DNA of 34,877 nt. It comes from Pirellulales bacterium (GTDB lineage: Bacteria > Planctomycetota > Planctomycetia > Pirellulales > Thermoguttaceae). The position numbers and the translations under genes were made by a program. The stretch covers positions 1 through 34,877 of the forward strand of contig JABWBD010000035.1 of the NCBI GenBank assembly GCA_013360685.1, in the 5' to 3' direction. The notes under the pieces are model-generated. The model worked only from the letters and a program-made list of their open reading frames with translations. It was not told the DNA's origin and ran no database searches. Below are positions 7,614 through 16,610 of this stretch, one piece after another. Position 1 is the stretch's first letter. Each line of letters begins with the position of its first letter.

Positions 7614-8465
7614 TCAATTCCCGCGGCGTCGATTGGTCTGTACATATATATACGTACCGGCCCGCTCGGAATGTAAGGCGATGATCGCTTCCCGCAGGAG
7701 CTGCGACACCCGAGGTCGAGTAATCCCGAGGAGTTGCGCGATTTCTCGCTGCCGGAATTTCGCGGAAAAGCATAAATGAAGGATCGCCTTCGCCTTCAGG
7801 TCGAGAGCCCGATAGGCGTGCCCGTCGAGCGCGGCAAGAGGCGGGAGCCACTCAGCCGGTAATGCGATGGGCACTTCCCGCAGGATCTGCGAGACGCGAG
7901 GTTGAGTAATCCCAAGGACTTGTGCGATTTCTCGCTGCCGGAATCTTGCGGAAAAACGCAAATGGAGGATCGCCTTCGCCCTCAGATCGAGAGGCTGATA
8001 GGCATGCCCGTCGACCACGGCCAGAAGCGGGAGCCTGCCCGCGGTCCCGGGCGCGGGTGAGCCGACGGTTGCTTGCCAGGGCACGTCGTCCAAATCCGGC
8101 ACAAGCGACTCTTCCGCGCACAGTTGCTCCACATCTCGGCTAGAGCGGCGGAGACGGTCCCCCGCGATCCGGCGCAGCGCGTCTCGGATCCGGCTCCGCA
8201 TGACGCGGCCGGCATACGCGGGAAAACCGCATCGTCTGCCGACTTCGAACCGCTCGACGGCCTCCATCAGCCCCTCTCCCGCCGCCGACTCGATCGCGTG
8301 GCGGTCGATGCTCCGTGGCAGACGCCGCAGGGTTTCTTTCACGATCCCCGACACCAATGGGAAGTAGTGCTCCACGATCGGGTTCCGCTGCGCCTGGCTC
8401 TTCCCCTGGTTCCAATACGCTTCCCAAAGAAGAGGGACCGGCGACGCATCGCTTCGACTGCACAT
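7614..8465 (-). CDS. RNA polymerase sigma-70 family factor with tandemly duplicated region 4
   Basis: A 283-residue sigma factor. Residues about 28-100 match region 2 of the FliA/WhiG/SigB type: NPIVEHYFPLVSGIVKETLR, ESAAGEGLMEAVERF, FPAYAGRVMRSRIRDALRR. Region 3 is short. Then come two region-4-like units, 146-206 and 208-268, with a 62-residue period. Both hold LDL(R/K)AKAILHL followed by FRQREIAQ(V/L)LGIT and PRVSQ(I/L)LRE, a complete helix-turn-helix. The duplication is also visible in DNA (7678-7847 and 7864-8033). The C-terminal tail TYIYVQTNRRRGN is basic. ATG 8465 follows GAGGAG at 8 nt, and the start codon lies only about 20 nt beyond an intrinsic terminator in the leader. It is directly upstream of the Cys-rich/glycan island on the same strand, so it may control it (inference). 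Confidence 0.9.
   Translation of the reverse strand: MCSRSDASPVPLLWEAYWNQGKSQAQRNPIVEHYFPLVSGIVKETLRRLPRSIDRHAIESAAGEGLMEAVERFEVGRRCGFPAYAGRVMRSRIRDALRRIAGDRLRRSSRDVEQLCAEESLVPDLDDVPWQATVGSPAPGTAGRLPLLAVVDGHAYQPLDLRAKAILHLRFSARFRQREIAQVLGITQPRVSQILREVPIALPAEWLPPLAALDGHAYRALDLKAKAILHLCFSAKFRQREIAQLLGITRPRVSQLLREAIIALHSERAGTYIYVQTNRRRGN
7678..8033 (-). repeat. Direct duplication of sigma region 4 coding DNA (two 170-bp units)
   Basis: Unit 7678-7847 and unit 7864-8033 align over 170 nt each at a period of 186 nt (62 codons). They share stretches such as gatttctcgctgccggaat and ggatcgccttcgcc. The identity is roughly four fifths by eye, so the copy event is not very recent. It stays in frame inside the sigma factor gene. 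Confidence 0.9.
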
Positions 8466-8486
8466 AGTTCTGCTCCTCTGCGCAAC

Positions 8487-8570
8487 AAAAAAAGCCCGCC
8501 GCCGGAAACGCCTCTGCGTCCGGCGGCGGGCTCTTCGGGATACCTCGTGGGCTCTTCTGGATACCCGCCG
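8487..8570 (-). promoter_or_regulatory. Leader RNA with intrinsic terminator, possible attenuator, upstream of sigma gene
   Basis: Read on the minus strand, a perfect 14-bp GC stem (8493-8506 with 8519-8532, 12-nt loop) is followed by seven U residues (8487-8493), a textbook intrinsic terminator. Its T-run ends 22 nt before the ATG at 8465, so transcription from the promoter at 8597-8625 would stop just before the gene unless the hairpin is prevented. 5' of the stem lie CGGCGGG (about 8563-8569), which can pair with CCCGCCG of the left arm as an antiterminator, and two copies of GGTATCC-x-GAAGAG. A second copy of the whole arrangement is at 29532-29634. No known riboswitch class was recognised. 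Confidence 0.7.
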
Positions 8571-8596
8571 AAAATAACTGTTCGTGTGTATAGTTA

Positions 8597-8625
8597 ATCC
8601 TATCCGGTCTTTCCGGCGCTGTCAA
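8597..8625 (-). promoter_or_regulatory. Sigma-70-type promoter for the sigma factor leader
   Basis: On the minus strand TTGACA (8625-8620) is followed by exactly 17 nt and TAGGAT (8602-8597), a perfect -35 and a 4/6 -10. The expected start of transcription is near 8590, giving a leader of about 125 nt before the ATG at 8465 that contains the terminator element. Confidence 0.7.
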
Positions 8626-8740
8626 GCGAGAATTTGTGCCACCCCCCGATTTCTCCGCACCGACGCCGATTGCCTCTTGCTCCCAGGCTCAGCCTGGTAG
8701 CACACGGTCTTGCAGGCTCCGCCTGCTCTCTTCCAGAGTG

Positions 8741-8823
8741 GCACGACGCTTTGCGGCGTGAATCACGCCACGGAGTGCCGTGCCACACACCGCGCTCGGG
8801 CACGGTCTCCCGACCGTGCCCGC
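8741..8823. repeat. Palindromic repeat cluster including copy 2 of the 31-nt repeat
   Basis: GTGGCACG (8741) and CGTGCCAC (about 8779) are arms of one palindrome. 8793-8823 is the second copy of the GGGCACGGTC/GACCGTGCCC hairpin also seen at 7485-7515. The 8626-8981 interval otherwise holds no supported gene; it contains further short repeats such as caggctccgcctgc near 8712. Confidence 0.7.
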
Positions 8824-8981
8824 CTTACCGACCGCGGGCCTCTTTTCCTACGGAGACCTGCGGTCGGACCAACGAGCCGGCTCCGAAAATCCCGGCCCGA
8901 CACTTAAGGAGACACTTGCCCGGCACTCCGTCCTCGATCGACAGCCTCTTCGGCCCTACGGCCCTTTCGCTCCGCCGTCGA

Positions 8982-9164
8982 TTACCGGTTCACCCGCTCG
9001 ATCGTTCGGATGATCTGCTGGATCGCGCCGTCCTGCACCTTCACCCCGATGCACGCCTTGCCGTGGAAACCCCGCCGGGTTGCCTCCCCCAGAATCTCCG
9101 CAAGCGCCTGCTTCAACTCCGCCAACTTCTTCGCGTTCGCCGACGGTCTGCTGTTGTTCGCCAT
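8982..9164 (-). CDS. Small conserved-looking protein (60 residues, DUF2292/YezD-like)
   Basis: A 60-codon frame from ATG 9164 with a strong SD (GGGAGGG, 8 nt). The first 25 residues (MANNSRPSANAKKLAELKQA, then LAEILGEATRR) are helical. The end, KACIGVKVQDGAIQQIIRTI then ERVNR, resembles the beta-strand/QDG-x-I-x-QI ending of DUF2292 (YezD-like) proteins. That family has no established biochemical role. The gene stands alone between repeat-rich gaps. The similarity is a by-eye match of a short motif, so the family name is tentative, but the SD, the start and the amphipathic pattern make a real gene likely. Confidence 0.65.
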   Translation of the reverse strand: MANNSRPSANAKKLAELKQALAEILGEATRRGFHGKACIGVKVQDGAIQQIIRTIERVNR

Positions 9165-10388
9165 AATCCAAACCCTCCCTCATCGATGGTTGTTTCACCA
9201 AGAACTGTCCCGTTTGCCGAACGGGACCGTGCCAGCGGTTCGCCTTGTTCGAACGAGATACGTTTCGCCACCAAGCTCCCGCTCGGCATACGGGACCGAC
9301 CAGATCGCTCGGCGCGCAGCCCGAGCGAGCGGCCTGCCCACTCGCCTTGCGCGGCACGCGCGCGGAGATTTCTTGAGCAATCGTGGCCTGTCGCGTGCGA
9401 GCTGCGCGGTCGAGCCTTCACTCCGGCAGCGACGCTGGGAATTGAGACACGAACACGGCCCCGACCGCCCTCACCCCCTGCCCCTCTCCCGCGCGCGGGA
9501 GAGGGGAGTTGAGATGCTGCCCTCCCGTGCAACGGACCAGGGGAGCCAAGATGCTGCGCTAGCGCGCGAGGCGAGTCCGAGCTTGCGCTAGAAACGCCAG
9601 TTCGCGCCTTTTTGTGGAAAGAAGTCCTCACCTCATCTGGGCGGCCTTGAATCGGGGCTTCGCCGCGCCGTTCCCCGGAGCCCGGCAGTCCCGGCACCGG
9701 AAAACCTCCGCTTCGGAGGATACTATACACATGTTCAGAAATCTGCCCCGAGGATAGCACGCCCTCCGCAAAGATCAAGACCCCATTTGGTCACCCGCAC
9801 GATTTCTTCTTCACCGACCGCCCACTCGAAAGCCCCAGCAGCCGCGCGAGGCGGCGGCAAGCTCCCCGCCCCGCCCAAGTGCCTCTGGCGGACGAACCCC
9901 GAATCCGCCAAGAATTCATTTGAAATTGGGCCACCTCTTCTGCTATACATACGTCCATAACGACCTGCCCTGGCGGATTCGCGCGCACCGCCGTTGCGCC
10001 AAGCGGAATCTCCCAGGGCATCCCCTATCCACTCCGCCACGCCGGAAATCAGCAGTGTGCTCCCCGATCACCATCCCCCGTGCCTTACAAGACCTCGTAC
10101 CGATCGCATGCCACTCCCCGTTCGCGGCAGGATCTGCGGCCCATTTATGCAACGCCCCCCTGTCGGGCGATGCCAACTTACGGAAACCCTCCAAGTCCCA
10201 ACTCCTGATCCACAGCACAGTTACAGAAAGTCGTTCCGCCCGAAATTTTGCAACACCGACGAAGCTTGTCGCGAAATTCCCGCCGTCCAACACGGTTCGC
10301 TCGATCAGCCCCGCCGCGATGGACCTGGCGCCGGCGTTTTCATTCTGAATGCCTTAGACAAAGAGTAATCCTCGACAGGAGCCTTATC
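9165..10388. other. 1.2-kb gap without a supported gene
   Basis: Several overlapping frames are open here, but none has a good start, SD and recognisable protein. The stretch holds a 26-nt perfect palindrome at 9481-9506 (CCCCTCTCCCGCG and its complement), imperfect repeats CCCGTTTGCCGAACGGGACC (from about 9208) and CCCGCTCGGCATACGGGACC (from about 9277), and near 10375 the AGGAG ribosome site of the next gene. It may contain decayed coding sequence on the minus strand (9735-10293) that I could not identify. Confidence 0.5.
9481..9506. repeat. Perfect 26-nt palindrome
   Basis: CCCCTCTCCCGCG is followed at once by its exact reverse complement. There is no T-run on either side, so it is more likely a dispersed intergenic palindrome than a terminator. 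Confidence 0.8.
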
Positions 10389-11051
10389 ATGAGCAAGCAA
10401 CCAAGCACAACGCGGCGCGAGTTTCTGGCTGGTTCGGCGGCAGCCGCGGCGGCCGTATCACTGCCCTCGTTGATCTCCTCGTCCGCCTTGGGGGCCGACG
10501 GCGCCGTGGCGCCCAGCGAAAAGATCTCGTTGGGCGTGATCGGCATCGGCCCCCGTTGCACGTATGACATCGCCGCCATGCTCGCCATGCCCGACGTGCG
10601 GTGCCTGGCGATTGCCGACGTGCAGGCAAGACGCCGCGATGCCGGCAAGACGCTCGTCGACAAGCACTACGGCAACCAGGACTGCGCGCTCTACCGCGAT
10701 TTCCGCGAACTGCTCGCCCGGCAGGATATCGACGCAGTGCTGATCGCCACCGGCGACCGTTGGCACGCGCCGGCGTCGATCCTGGCCGCGGAGGCCGGCA
10801 AGGACGTCTATAGCGAGAAGCCCTGCGGACTGACAATCGCCAATTGCCAGCGCCTCGACGACGCCATGAAAAAGACCGGCCGCATCTTCCAGGCCGGCAG
10901 GCAGCGGCGGAGCGTGCCGAATCAACAGCCTCCGCTCCCGCCCGGAACGCGATCCCTGGCAGGCGTAGCCCGACAACCGCATGCCTGCCAACGTGAAGAC
11001 GTTCACGCAACACGTCCCTCAGAACTACTACGCGGACGTCGGTCGAACTAG
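10389..11051 (+). pseudogene. Gfo/Idh/MocA family oxidoreductase, truncated (C-terminal domain lost)
   Basis: ATG 10389 follows CAGGAG. The product begins with a twin-arginine signal (TTRREFLAGSAAAAAAVSLP), then the Rossmann domain of secreted planctomycete Gfo/Idh/MocA proteins: ISLGVIGIGPR, DVRCLAIADVQ, DAVLIATGDRWHA and the active-site-type EKPCG near residue 160. After GRIFQAGRQRRSVPN (about 178-192) the family sequence stops, and the frame reads a Pro/Arg-rich tail to the TAG at 11049. Normal members have about 400-450 residues, so the substrate-binding C-terminal domain is missing. In the +1 frame a short piece, INSLRSRPERDPWQA then a stop, and the downstream MPANVKTFTQHVPQNYYADV may be remnants of the lost end. 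I call it a pseudogene produced by internal deletion or frameshift. Confidence 0.75.
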
Positions 11052-11264
11052 CCACCTTAAATGCCGAGCCGGACTGAAGTTGCGCCGAGCTGCCCGTTTC
11101 GTGCAACAGGCGTCAATGCGTTGCGTGAAACCGGTCCGCATCGGGCCCGCGGACCGACTGGTGTCCGGCGGGGCTGGCTGGCGGCACAGTCGGGCGGTAT
11201 TCTGGCGAGAGACGGACTTTCCGCGGTTTTTCCCACGGCAGCCGATTCTCCTGAAAGGCCCAAA

Positions 11265-12542
11265 ATGTTTACTTCCCGTTGGATCCTGCCCCAGGGACGG
11301 CCGTGCCTGCTGGCAGCGGTGGCGGTGGCGGTTGTCGGCAGCACAGCGTGCGGGGCGAACTTGAAAGGCAATGCTATGTCGTATCGCGAAGCAAAGGAGT
11401 TCCTCTCGCGACACACCAAGGTCGTCGAATTGAGCAACAAGGAGGGGGCCCGCGTCGCCGTCTGCCCCGAGTGGCAGGGACGCGTGATGACCTCGACGTC
11501 GAGCGGCCCCGAGGGACCCAGTTTCGGTTACATCAACCGCGAGTTTATCGAGAGCGGCGAGAAAAACCCGCATTTCAACAACTACGGCGCCGAGGATCGC
11601 TTGTGGCTCTCGCCCGAGGGCGGCCCTTTCAGCCTCTGGTTCAAGCCCGGCGCCGAGCAAACCCTCGACAACTGGTTCACTCCGCCCGCCTTCAACGACG
11701 GCCCCTTCGAGGTCACGTCGACTCCGGAAGCCGCCGCCTGCCGCATGGCAAGCCGCATGCAGTTCGAAAATGCCTCCGGCACGAAATTCGACTTTTCGGT
11801 GATCCGCGTCGCGCGATTGCTCGGCAAGAACGATTTCCCCGAACTGTTCGGCAAGGCGGCCGCGAAGACGCTGGCCGAAGGCGAAGTCAAGAAAGTCGGC
11901 TATGAGACGATCAATACGATCACTAATATCGGGCGCGCGACGACCAAGGAAAAAGGGCTGGTGTCGATCTGGATGCTCGGAATGCTCAACGCCGGCCCAA
12001 AAACCGTCGTGATCGTCCCCTACAAGGCCGGCGACGAGAAGAAACTCGGCCCCGTGGTCAAGTCCGACTACTTCGGCGAAGTGCCGACCGAACGTTTGAA
12101 GGTCACCCCGGAGGCAATCCTCTTCATGGCCGACGGCACTTTCCGATCCAAGATCGGCACTTCCCAGACCCGCGCGAAGAACGTGCTGGGTTCGATCGAT
12201 TTCGACGGCCAGGCGCTCACCCTGGTGCAATTCTCGATGCCCAAAGACCCGGCCAAGGCCGACTACCTGAACAACATGTGGGGCAAACAGGAGGAACCCT
12301 ACCGCGGCGACGTGGCCAATTCCTACAACGACGGCCCGCCCGGACCCGGCAAAAAGGGCCTCGGGGCTTTCTACGAGATCGAGTCGCTTTCGCCGGCCAC
12401 GGAAATGAAGACCGGGCAGTCGCTCACCCACTTGCATCGCACCGTCCACGTGCAGGCCGACATGAAAACGCTCGCCGCCCTGGCCCACGAAGTCCTGGGC
12501 GTTGATCTCGAATCCGTACGGAAGGAGATGTTCGGGAAGTAA
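11265..12542 (+). CDS. DUF6786-type secreted protein
   Basis: A 425-residue protein from ATG 11265 (GAAAGG 6 nt upstream). The start has a basic/hydrophobic signal peptide (RPCLLAAVAVAVVGSTACGA); the Cys could make it a lipoprotein but the lipobox is poor. The mature part has TKVVELSNKEGARVAVCPEW, GRVMTS, GYINREFI, GAEDRLWLSPEGGPFSLWF and DNWFTPP, the wording I associate with the DUF6786 family, thought to have a galactose-mutarotase-like beta-sandwich. No enzymatic role is established for it. The frame is open upstream to 11061, but those codons lack signs of a protein and the signal peptide fixes the start. It is alone on its strand between the oxidoreductase remnant and the M48 protease. 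Confidence 0.8.
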   Translation: MFTSRWILPQGRPCLLAAVAVAVVGSTACGANLKGNAMSYREAKEFLSRHTKVVELSNKEGARVAVCPEWQGRVMTSTSSGPEGPSFGYINREFIESGEKNPHFNNYGAEDRLWLSPEGGPFSLWFKPGAEQTLDNWFTPPAFNDGPFEVTSTPEAAACRMASRMQFENASGTKFDFSVIRVARLLGKNDFPELFGKAAAKTLAEGEVKKVGYETINTITNIGRATTKEKGLVSIWMLGMLNAGPKTVVIVPYKAGDEKKLGPVVKSDYFGEVPTERLKVTPEAILFMADGTFRSKIGTSQTRAKNVLGSIDFDGQALTLVQFSMPKDPAKADYLNNMWGKQEEPYRGDVANSYNDGPPGPGKKGLGAFYEIESLSPATEMKTGQSLTHLHRTVHVQADMKTLAALAHEVLGVDLESVRKEMFGK

Positions 12543-12552
12543 GCGGTAGCGC

Positions 12553-12605
12553 TGGTAGCAGGCACGCTCCGCGTGCCGTCCGCCACGGCGCGTGAGGCGT
12601 GCCTG
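12553..12605. repeat. Dispersed palindromic repeat (GTAGCAGGCACGCTCC family)
   Basis: GGTAGCAGGCACGCTCCGC with its partial complement GGCGTGCCTG downstream. A related copy is at 34563-34618. Such repeats are typical of planctomycete intergenic DNA. An AGGCGT-N5-TTGCT string here is spaced like a sigma-54 site but is part of the repeat. Confidence 0.7.
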
Positions 12606-12649
12606 TTGCTTGGAAACCCGCCGACCGAAATCCGAACGGAGACAACGTT

Positions 12650-13855
12650 TTGACCGATGAGACCCAACCAGTAGCGCCGGAAACACCAAGGCAGCCGAAC
12701 AACAAGGCTCGCGACGACTCAAGCGAGTTGTCGCCCAAGGAACTGGCCGAGGCGAGGCAATACGGGCACTTGTCCTTGAAATCCAACCTCATGGACAAAG
12801 GGCTCGATTTCCTTTACCTCTTCCTGATGGCCACCTTGTTCGCGCGCCCGATCAACCAATGGCTGTCGGGGTCGGCGATTCTCGACCGCTGCGACTCGCT
12901 CCGTCTCGTCGCGCTCTTCTTGATTCTCACCCTGCTCCACGCATTGGTCTCCCTGCCGCTGTCTTTCAAGGCCGACTACCTGTTGGAGCATCAGTTCGGC
13001 CTGAGCAACCTTACCCTGGGCGGTTGGGCGGTGCGTTATCTGAAGCGGCTCGCTTTGGCCACCGCCTTCGGCGCCGCGATAGTCCTGGGCCTGTACTGGA
13101 TCATCTGGACCACCGGCTCTTGGTGGTGGCTCGTCGCGGCCGCGGCCTTCTTCCTGGTCAGCGTCATACTCGGGCAACTGATGCCCGTCGTGATTCTTCC
13201 CCTGTTCTACAAGATCGAGCGGCTCGACGCTCCGGAGTTGGCAGACCGCTTCGGCCGGTTGTCGAGGGACACCGGGCTGTCGATCGAAGGAGTCTACCGC
13301 ATTGCACTGAGCGAAGAGACCGTCAAGGCCAACGCCATGCTCGCCGGACTGGGGCGGACTCGTCGCGTGCTCCTCGGCGACACGCTCCTCGACAAGTTCA
13401 GTCCCGACGAGATTGAGGTGATCTTTGCCCATGAAGTCGGACATCACGTTTTCAACCACATCTACAAGCTGATCGGCGCCGGCCTGCTGTTCACGGCCGT
13501 GGGGTTTTGGCTTTCGGACCGGGCGTTGGCCGACTGGGTCGAGCATGCGCAGGGGGTCTTCCGCTACGCCCAGTTGCCCGTCTTCGCGCTGCCGATGCTC
13601 TTGCTGATCCTGGCGGCGTTTGGAGCAGTGGTCGGACCCTTGCAGAATGCCGTCAGCCGGCACTTCGAGCGGCAGTGCGATCGATACGCCCTCGAGCGCA
13701 CCGGCAAGAGAGCTGCTTTTGTCGCCGCCTTCCGCAAGCTCGCGCGCCTGAACAAGGACAATCCCGATCCGCACTGGCTCGAGGTGGCCCTCTTCCGCAG
13801 CCATCCGCCGATCGGCGAGCGCGTGGCCCTGGCAAAGAAGACAAAATCGCCATAA
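12650..13855 (+). CDS. M48 family membrane metalloprotease (Ste24/CAAX protease-like)
   Basis: A 401-residue integral membrane protein. After a polar N-terminus come hydrophobic segments near residues 53-68, 85-105, 135-152 and 160-188, then the zinc motif HEVGH at 261-265 with the third-ligand block SRHFERQCDRYAL (336-348, E340) and two hydrophobic segments between. These are the hallmarks of Ste24-type M48 peptidases, which cleave membrane or lipidated substrates. The start is TTG 12650: GGAGA at 12638-12642 gives 7-nt spacing and the protein then begins MTDETQPVAPE. A GTG at 12599 lies inside a palindromic repeat and was rejected. Monocistronic. Confidence 0.9.
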   Translation: MTDETQPVAPETPRQPNNKARDDSSELSPKELAEARQYGHLSLKSNLMDKGLDFLYLFLMATLFARPINQWLSGSAILDRCDSLRLVALFLILTLLHALVSLPLSFKADYLLEHQFGLSNLTLGGWAVRYLKRLALATAFGAAIVLGLYWIIWTTGSWWWLVAAAAFFLVSVILGQLMPVVILPLFYKIERLDAPELADRFGRLSRDTGLSIEGVYRIALSEETVKANAMLAGLGRTRRVLLGDTLLDKFSPDEIEVIFAHEVGHHVFNHIYKLIGAGLLFTAVGFWLSDRALADWVEHAQGVFRYAQLPVFALPMLLLILAAFGAVVGPLQNAVSRHFERQCDRYALERTGKRAAFVAAFRKLARLNKDNPDPHWLEVALFRSHPPIGERVALAKKTKSP

Positions 13856-14020
13856 TCGAGGCAGCCCGAAAACTCGCTAACCTTGATGCAAACCGGCGTG
13901 CGTGGCGCAGCGCGAGGGAGTTTTGTCTCGCCGACCTGGGTCCCCGCGCGGACCATGATGAACAATTGGGACGGGTGTCGAAGAACTGCCGTTTGGAAAT
14001 CCTGCCTGGAGAATACCAAC

Positions 14021-14308
14021 ATGCCGCAACCCGCCGCACATGCCCTCGAGCCGCGCACCAGTCCTCGGGCCGTAGCGACAGCGCCTTTGGGCGCCAACGG
14101 CGAGCCGGCGGGCCGCGCGACAGTCCTTGCGCGCGGCATGCCGACCTTGCGGATGGGCGACGCGGCGCCCTCTCCCGCTCCGGCACTGCCGATCGTCAGC
14201 GGCAGCCCGACCGTATTGATCGGCGGCCGTCCCGCGGCACGGATAGGAGATCAGGCGGCGGACGGCGGACTCGTTGTCTCCGGCTGTCCCAGCGTGCTGA
14301 TCGGCTGA
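14021..14308 (+). CDS. PAAR-domain protein
   Basis: A 95-residue protein from ATG 14021 (TGGAGAA upstream). The last about 57 residues are a PAAR-type repeat sheet: GMPTLRMGDAAP, then IVSGSPTVLIGGRPAARIGD, then GGLVVSGCPSVLIG. The doubled SGSPTVLIGG/SGCPSVLIG pattern is diagnostic of the family. PAAR proteins cap the spike of type VI secretion or related contractile injection machines and carry effectors. No VgrG, Hcp or sheath gene is in the window. The N-terminal 38 residues are Ala/Pro-rich with no known domain. It is the first gene of a four-gene plus-strand run, 18 nt before a cysteine peptidase gene. Confidence 0.85.
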   Translation: MPQPAAHALEPRTSPRAVATAPLGANGEPAGRATVLARGMPTLRMGDAAPSPAPALPIVSGSPTVLIGGRPAARIGDQAADGGLVVSGCPSVLIG

Positions 14309-14326
14309 GGCGCCGGTGAGTGGGTG

Positions 14327-15001
14327 ATGGCCTTCGAAATCCCCTACCAGAGGCAATTCCCTGCGGGGTCCGATCGCACCTGCGGTGCAGCGGCCCTTGC
14401 GATGGTCTACGCTTCACTGGGCTTGGAGATCAGCCAGGAGAGGATTTGGGAAGAGATCCGGCCGCGCGCCTGTAGTGTGGCGTGGTCGGCGCGGAGCTCC
14501 CTGCTGGCGCGCCACGCACTAGGCCGTGGTCTCTCTGCGGCGGTCATCCAGGCTTCGCAACCCTGGCCTGCGCTTCAGTCCTGCTGGGCCAGCGGCATCC
14601 GAGTCATTCTCAATCACCGCCTGCGGCCCGACTCGCCGCTGGGGCATTTCTCCGTGCTGGCCGGCCTCGCAAGCGACGCCGCGTTGCTGCACGACCCGCA
14701 ACTCGGCCCTTCGCGCCGGCTCACCCGCGACGAGTTGCTCCGCCTCTGGCTGCCGACGGCATCGGACTCGGAGATCGCGGGGCAGGTCCTGGTGGCGATC
14801 GCCTTGTGCGGCGATGCGCCCCAGCGGTGCGCCGCCTGCCATGCCGGCGTGCCGGCGATGATCGAATGTCCCGGCTGTTCAAGCGCCTTTCCGCCGAGGC
14901 CCTTTGCGGCCCTGGGATGCGTCGCCGCGGATTGCGGTGCTCGGTTGTGGAAGTACCTTTTCTGTCCGTATTGCGATGTTCCGCTGCGTGAAATCGAGTA
15001 G
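14327..15001 (+). CDS. C39-like papain-fold peptidase with C-terminal zinc ribbon
   Basis: A 224-residue protein. Residues 5-165 match the peptidase C39-like fold: QRQFPAGSDRTCGAAALAMV with catalytic C19, NHRLRPDSPLGHFSVLAG with H107, then DPQLGPSRRLTRDELLRLW with D123, the usual Cys-His-Asp order. After it comes a Cys-rich tail with pairs at 168/171, 181/184, C198/C203 and 213/216 (CPYC), a double zinc ribbon. There is no signal peptide. A GTG three bases earlier (14324) could also start. C39-type enzymes process Gly-Gly leaders; versions beside PAAR genes could be effectors or could process one (inference). The zinc-ribbon fusion is unusual. Confidence 0.8.
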   Translation: MAFEIPYQRQFPAGSDRTCGAAALAMVYASLGLEISQERIWEEIRPRACSVAWSARSSLLARHALGRGLSAAVIQASQPWPALQSCWASGIRVILNHRLRPDSPLGHFSVLAGLASDAALLHDPQLGPSRRLTRDELLRLWLPTASDSEIAGQVLVAIALCGDAPQRCAACHAGVPAMIECPGCSSAFPPRPFAALGCVAADCGARLWKYLFCPYCDVPLREIE

Positions 15002-15031
15002 AATTCCCGTTGCGGGGCACGGGAAAAAACC

Positions 15032-16609
<1,578 letters not shown>

Positions 16610-16610
16610 C

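Noticed and set aside
7640-7660. AT-rich palindrome TGTACATATATATACGTACC, SOS-box-like
   Set aside because: It lies inside the 3' end of the sigma gene (TYIYVQT) and lacks the CTG...CAG ends of a LexA site.
8532-8570. Possible mini-ykkC/guanidine-II riboswitch because of ACGA in the leader
   Set aside because: The ACGA is not enclosed by a convincing stem and the second ACGR hairpin is missing.
9113-9778. Minus-strand frame of 221 codons in the 9-10 kb gap
   Set aside because: It runs through a 26-nt palindrome and other repeats, has no recognisable domain and overlaps the better-supported 60-codon gene at 8982-9164.
12595-12610. AGGCGT-GCCTG-TTGCT, spaced like a sigma-54 promoter before the M48 gene
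   Set aside because: It is part of a dispersed palindromic repeat and matches the -24 element at only three positions.
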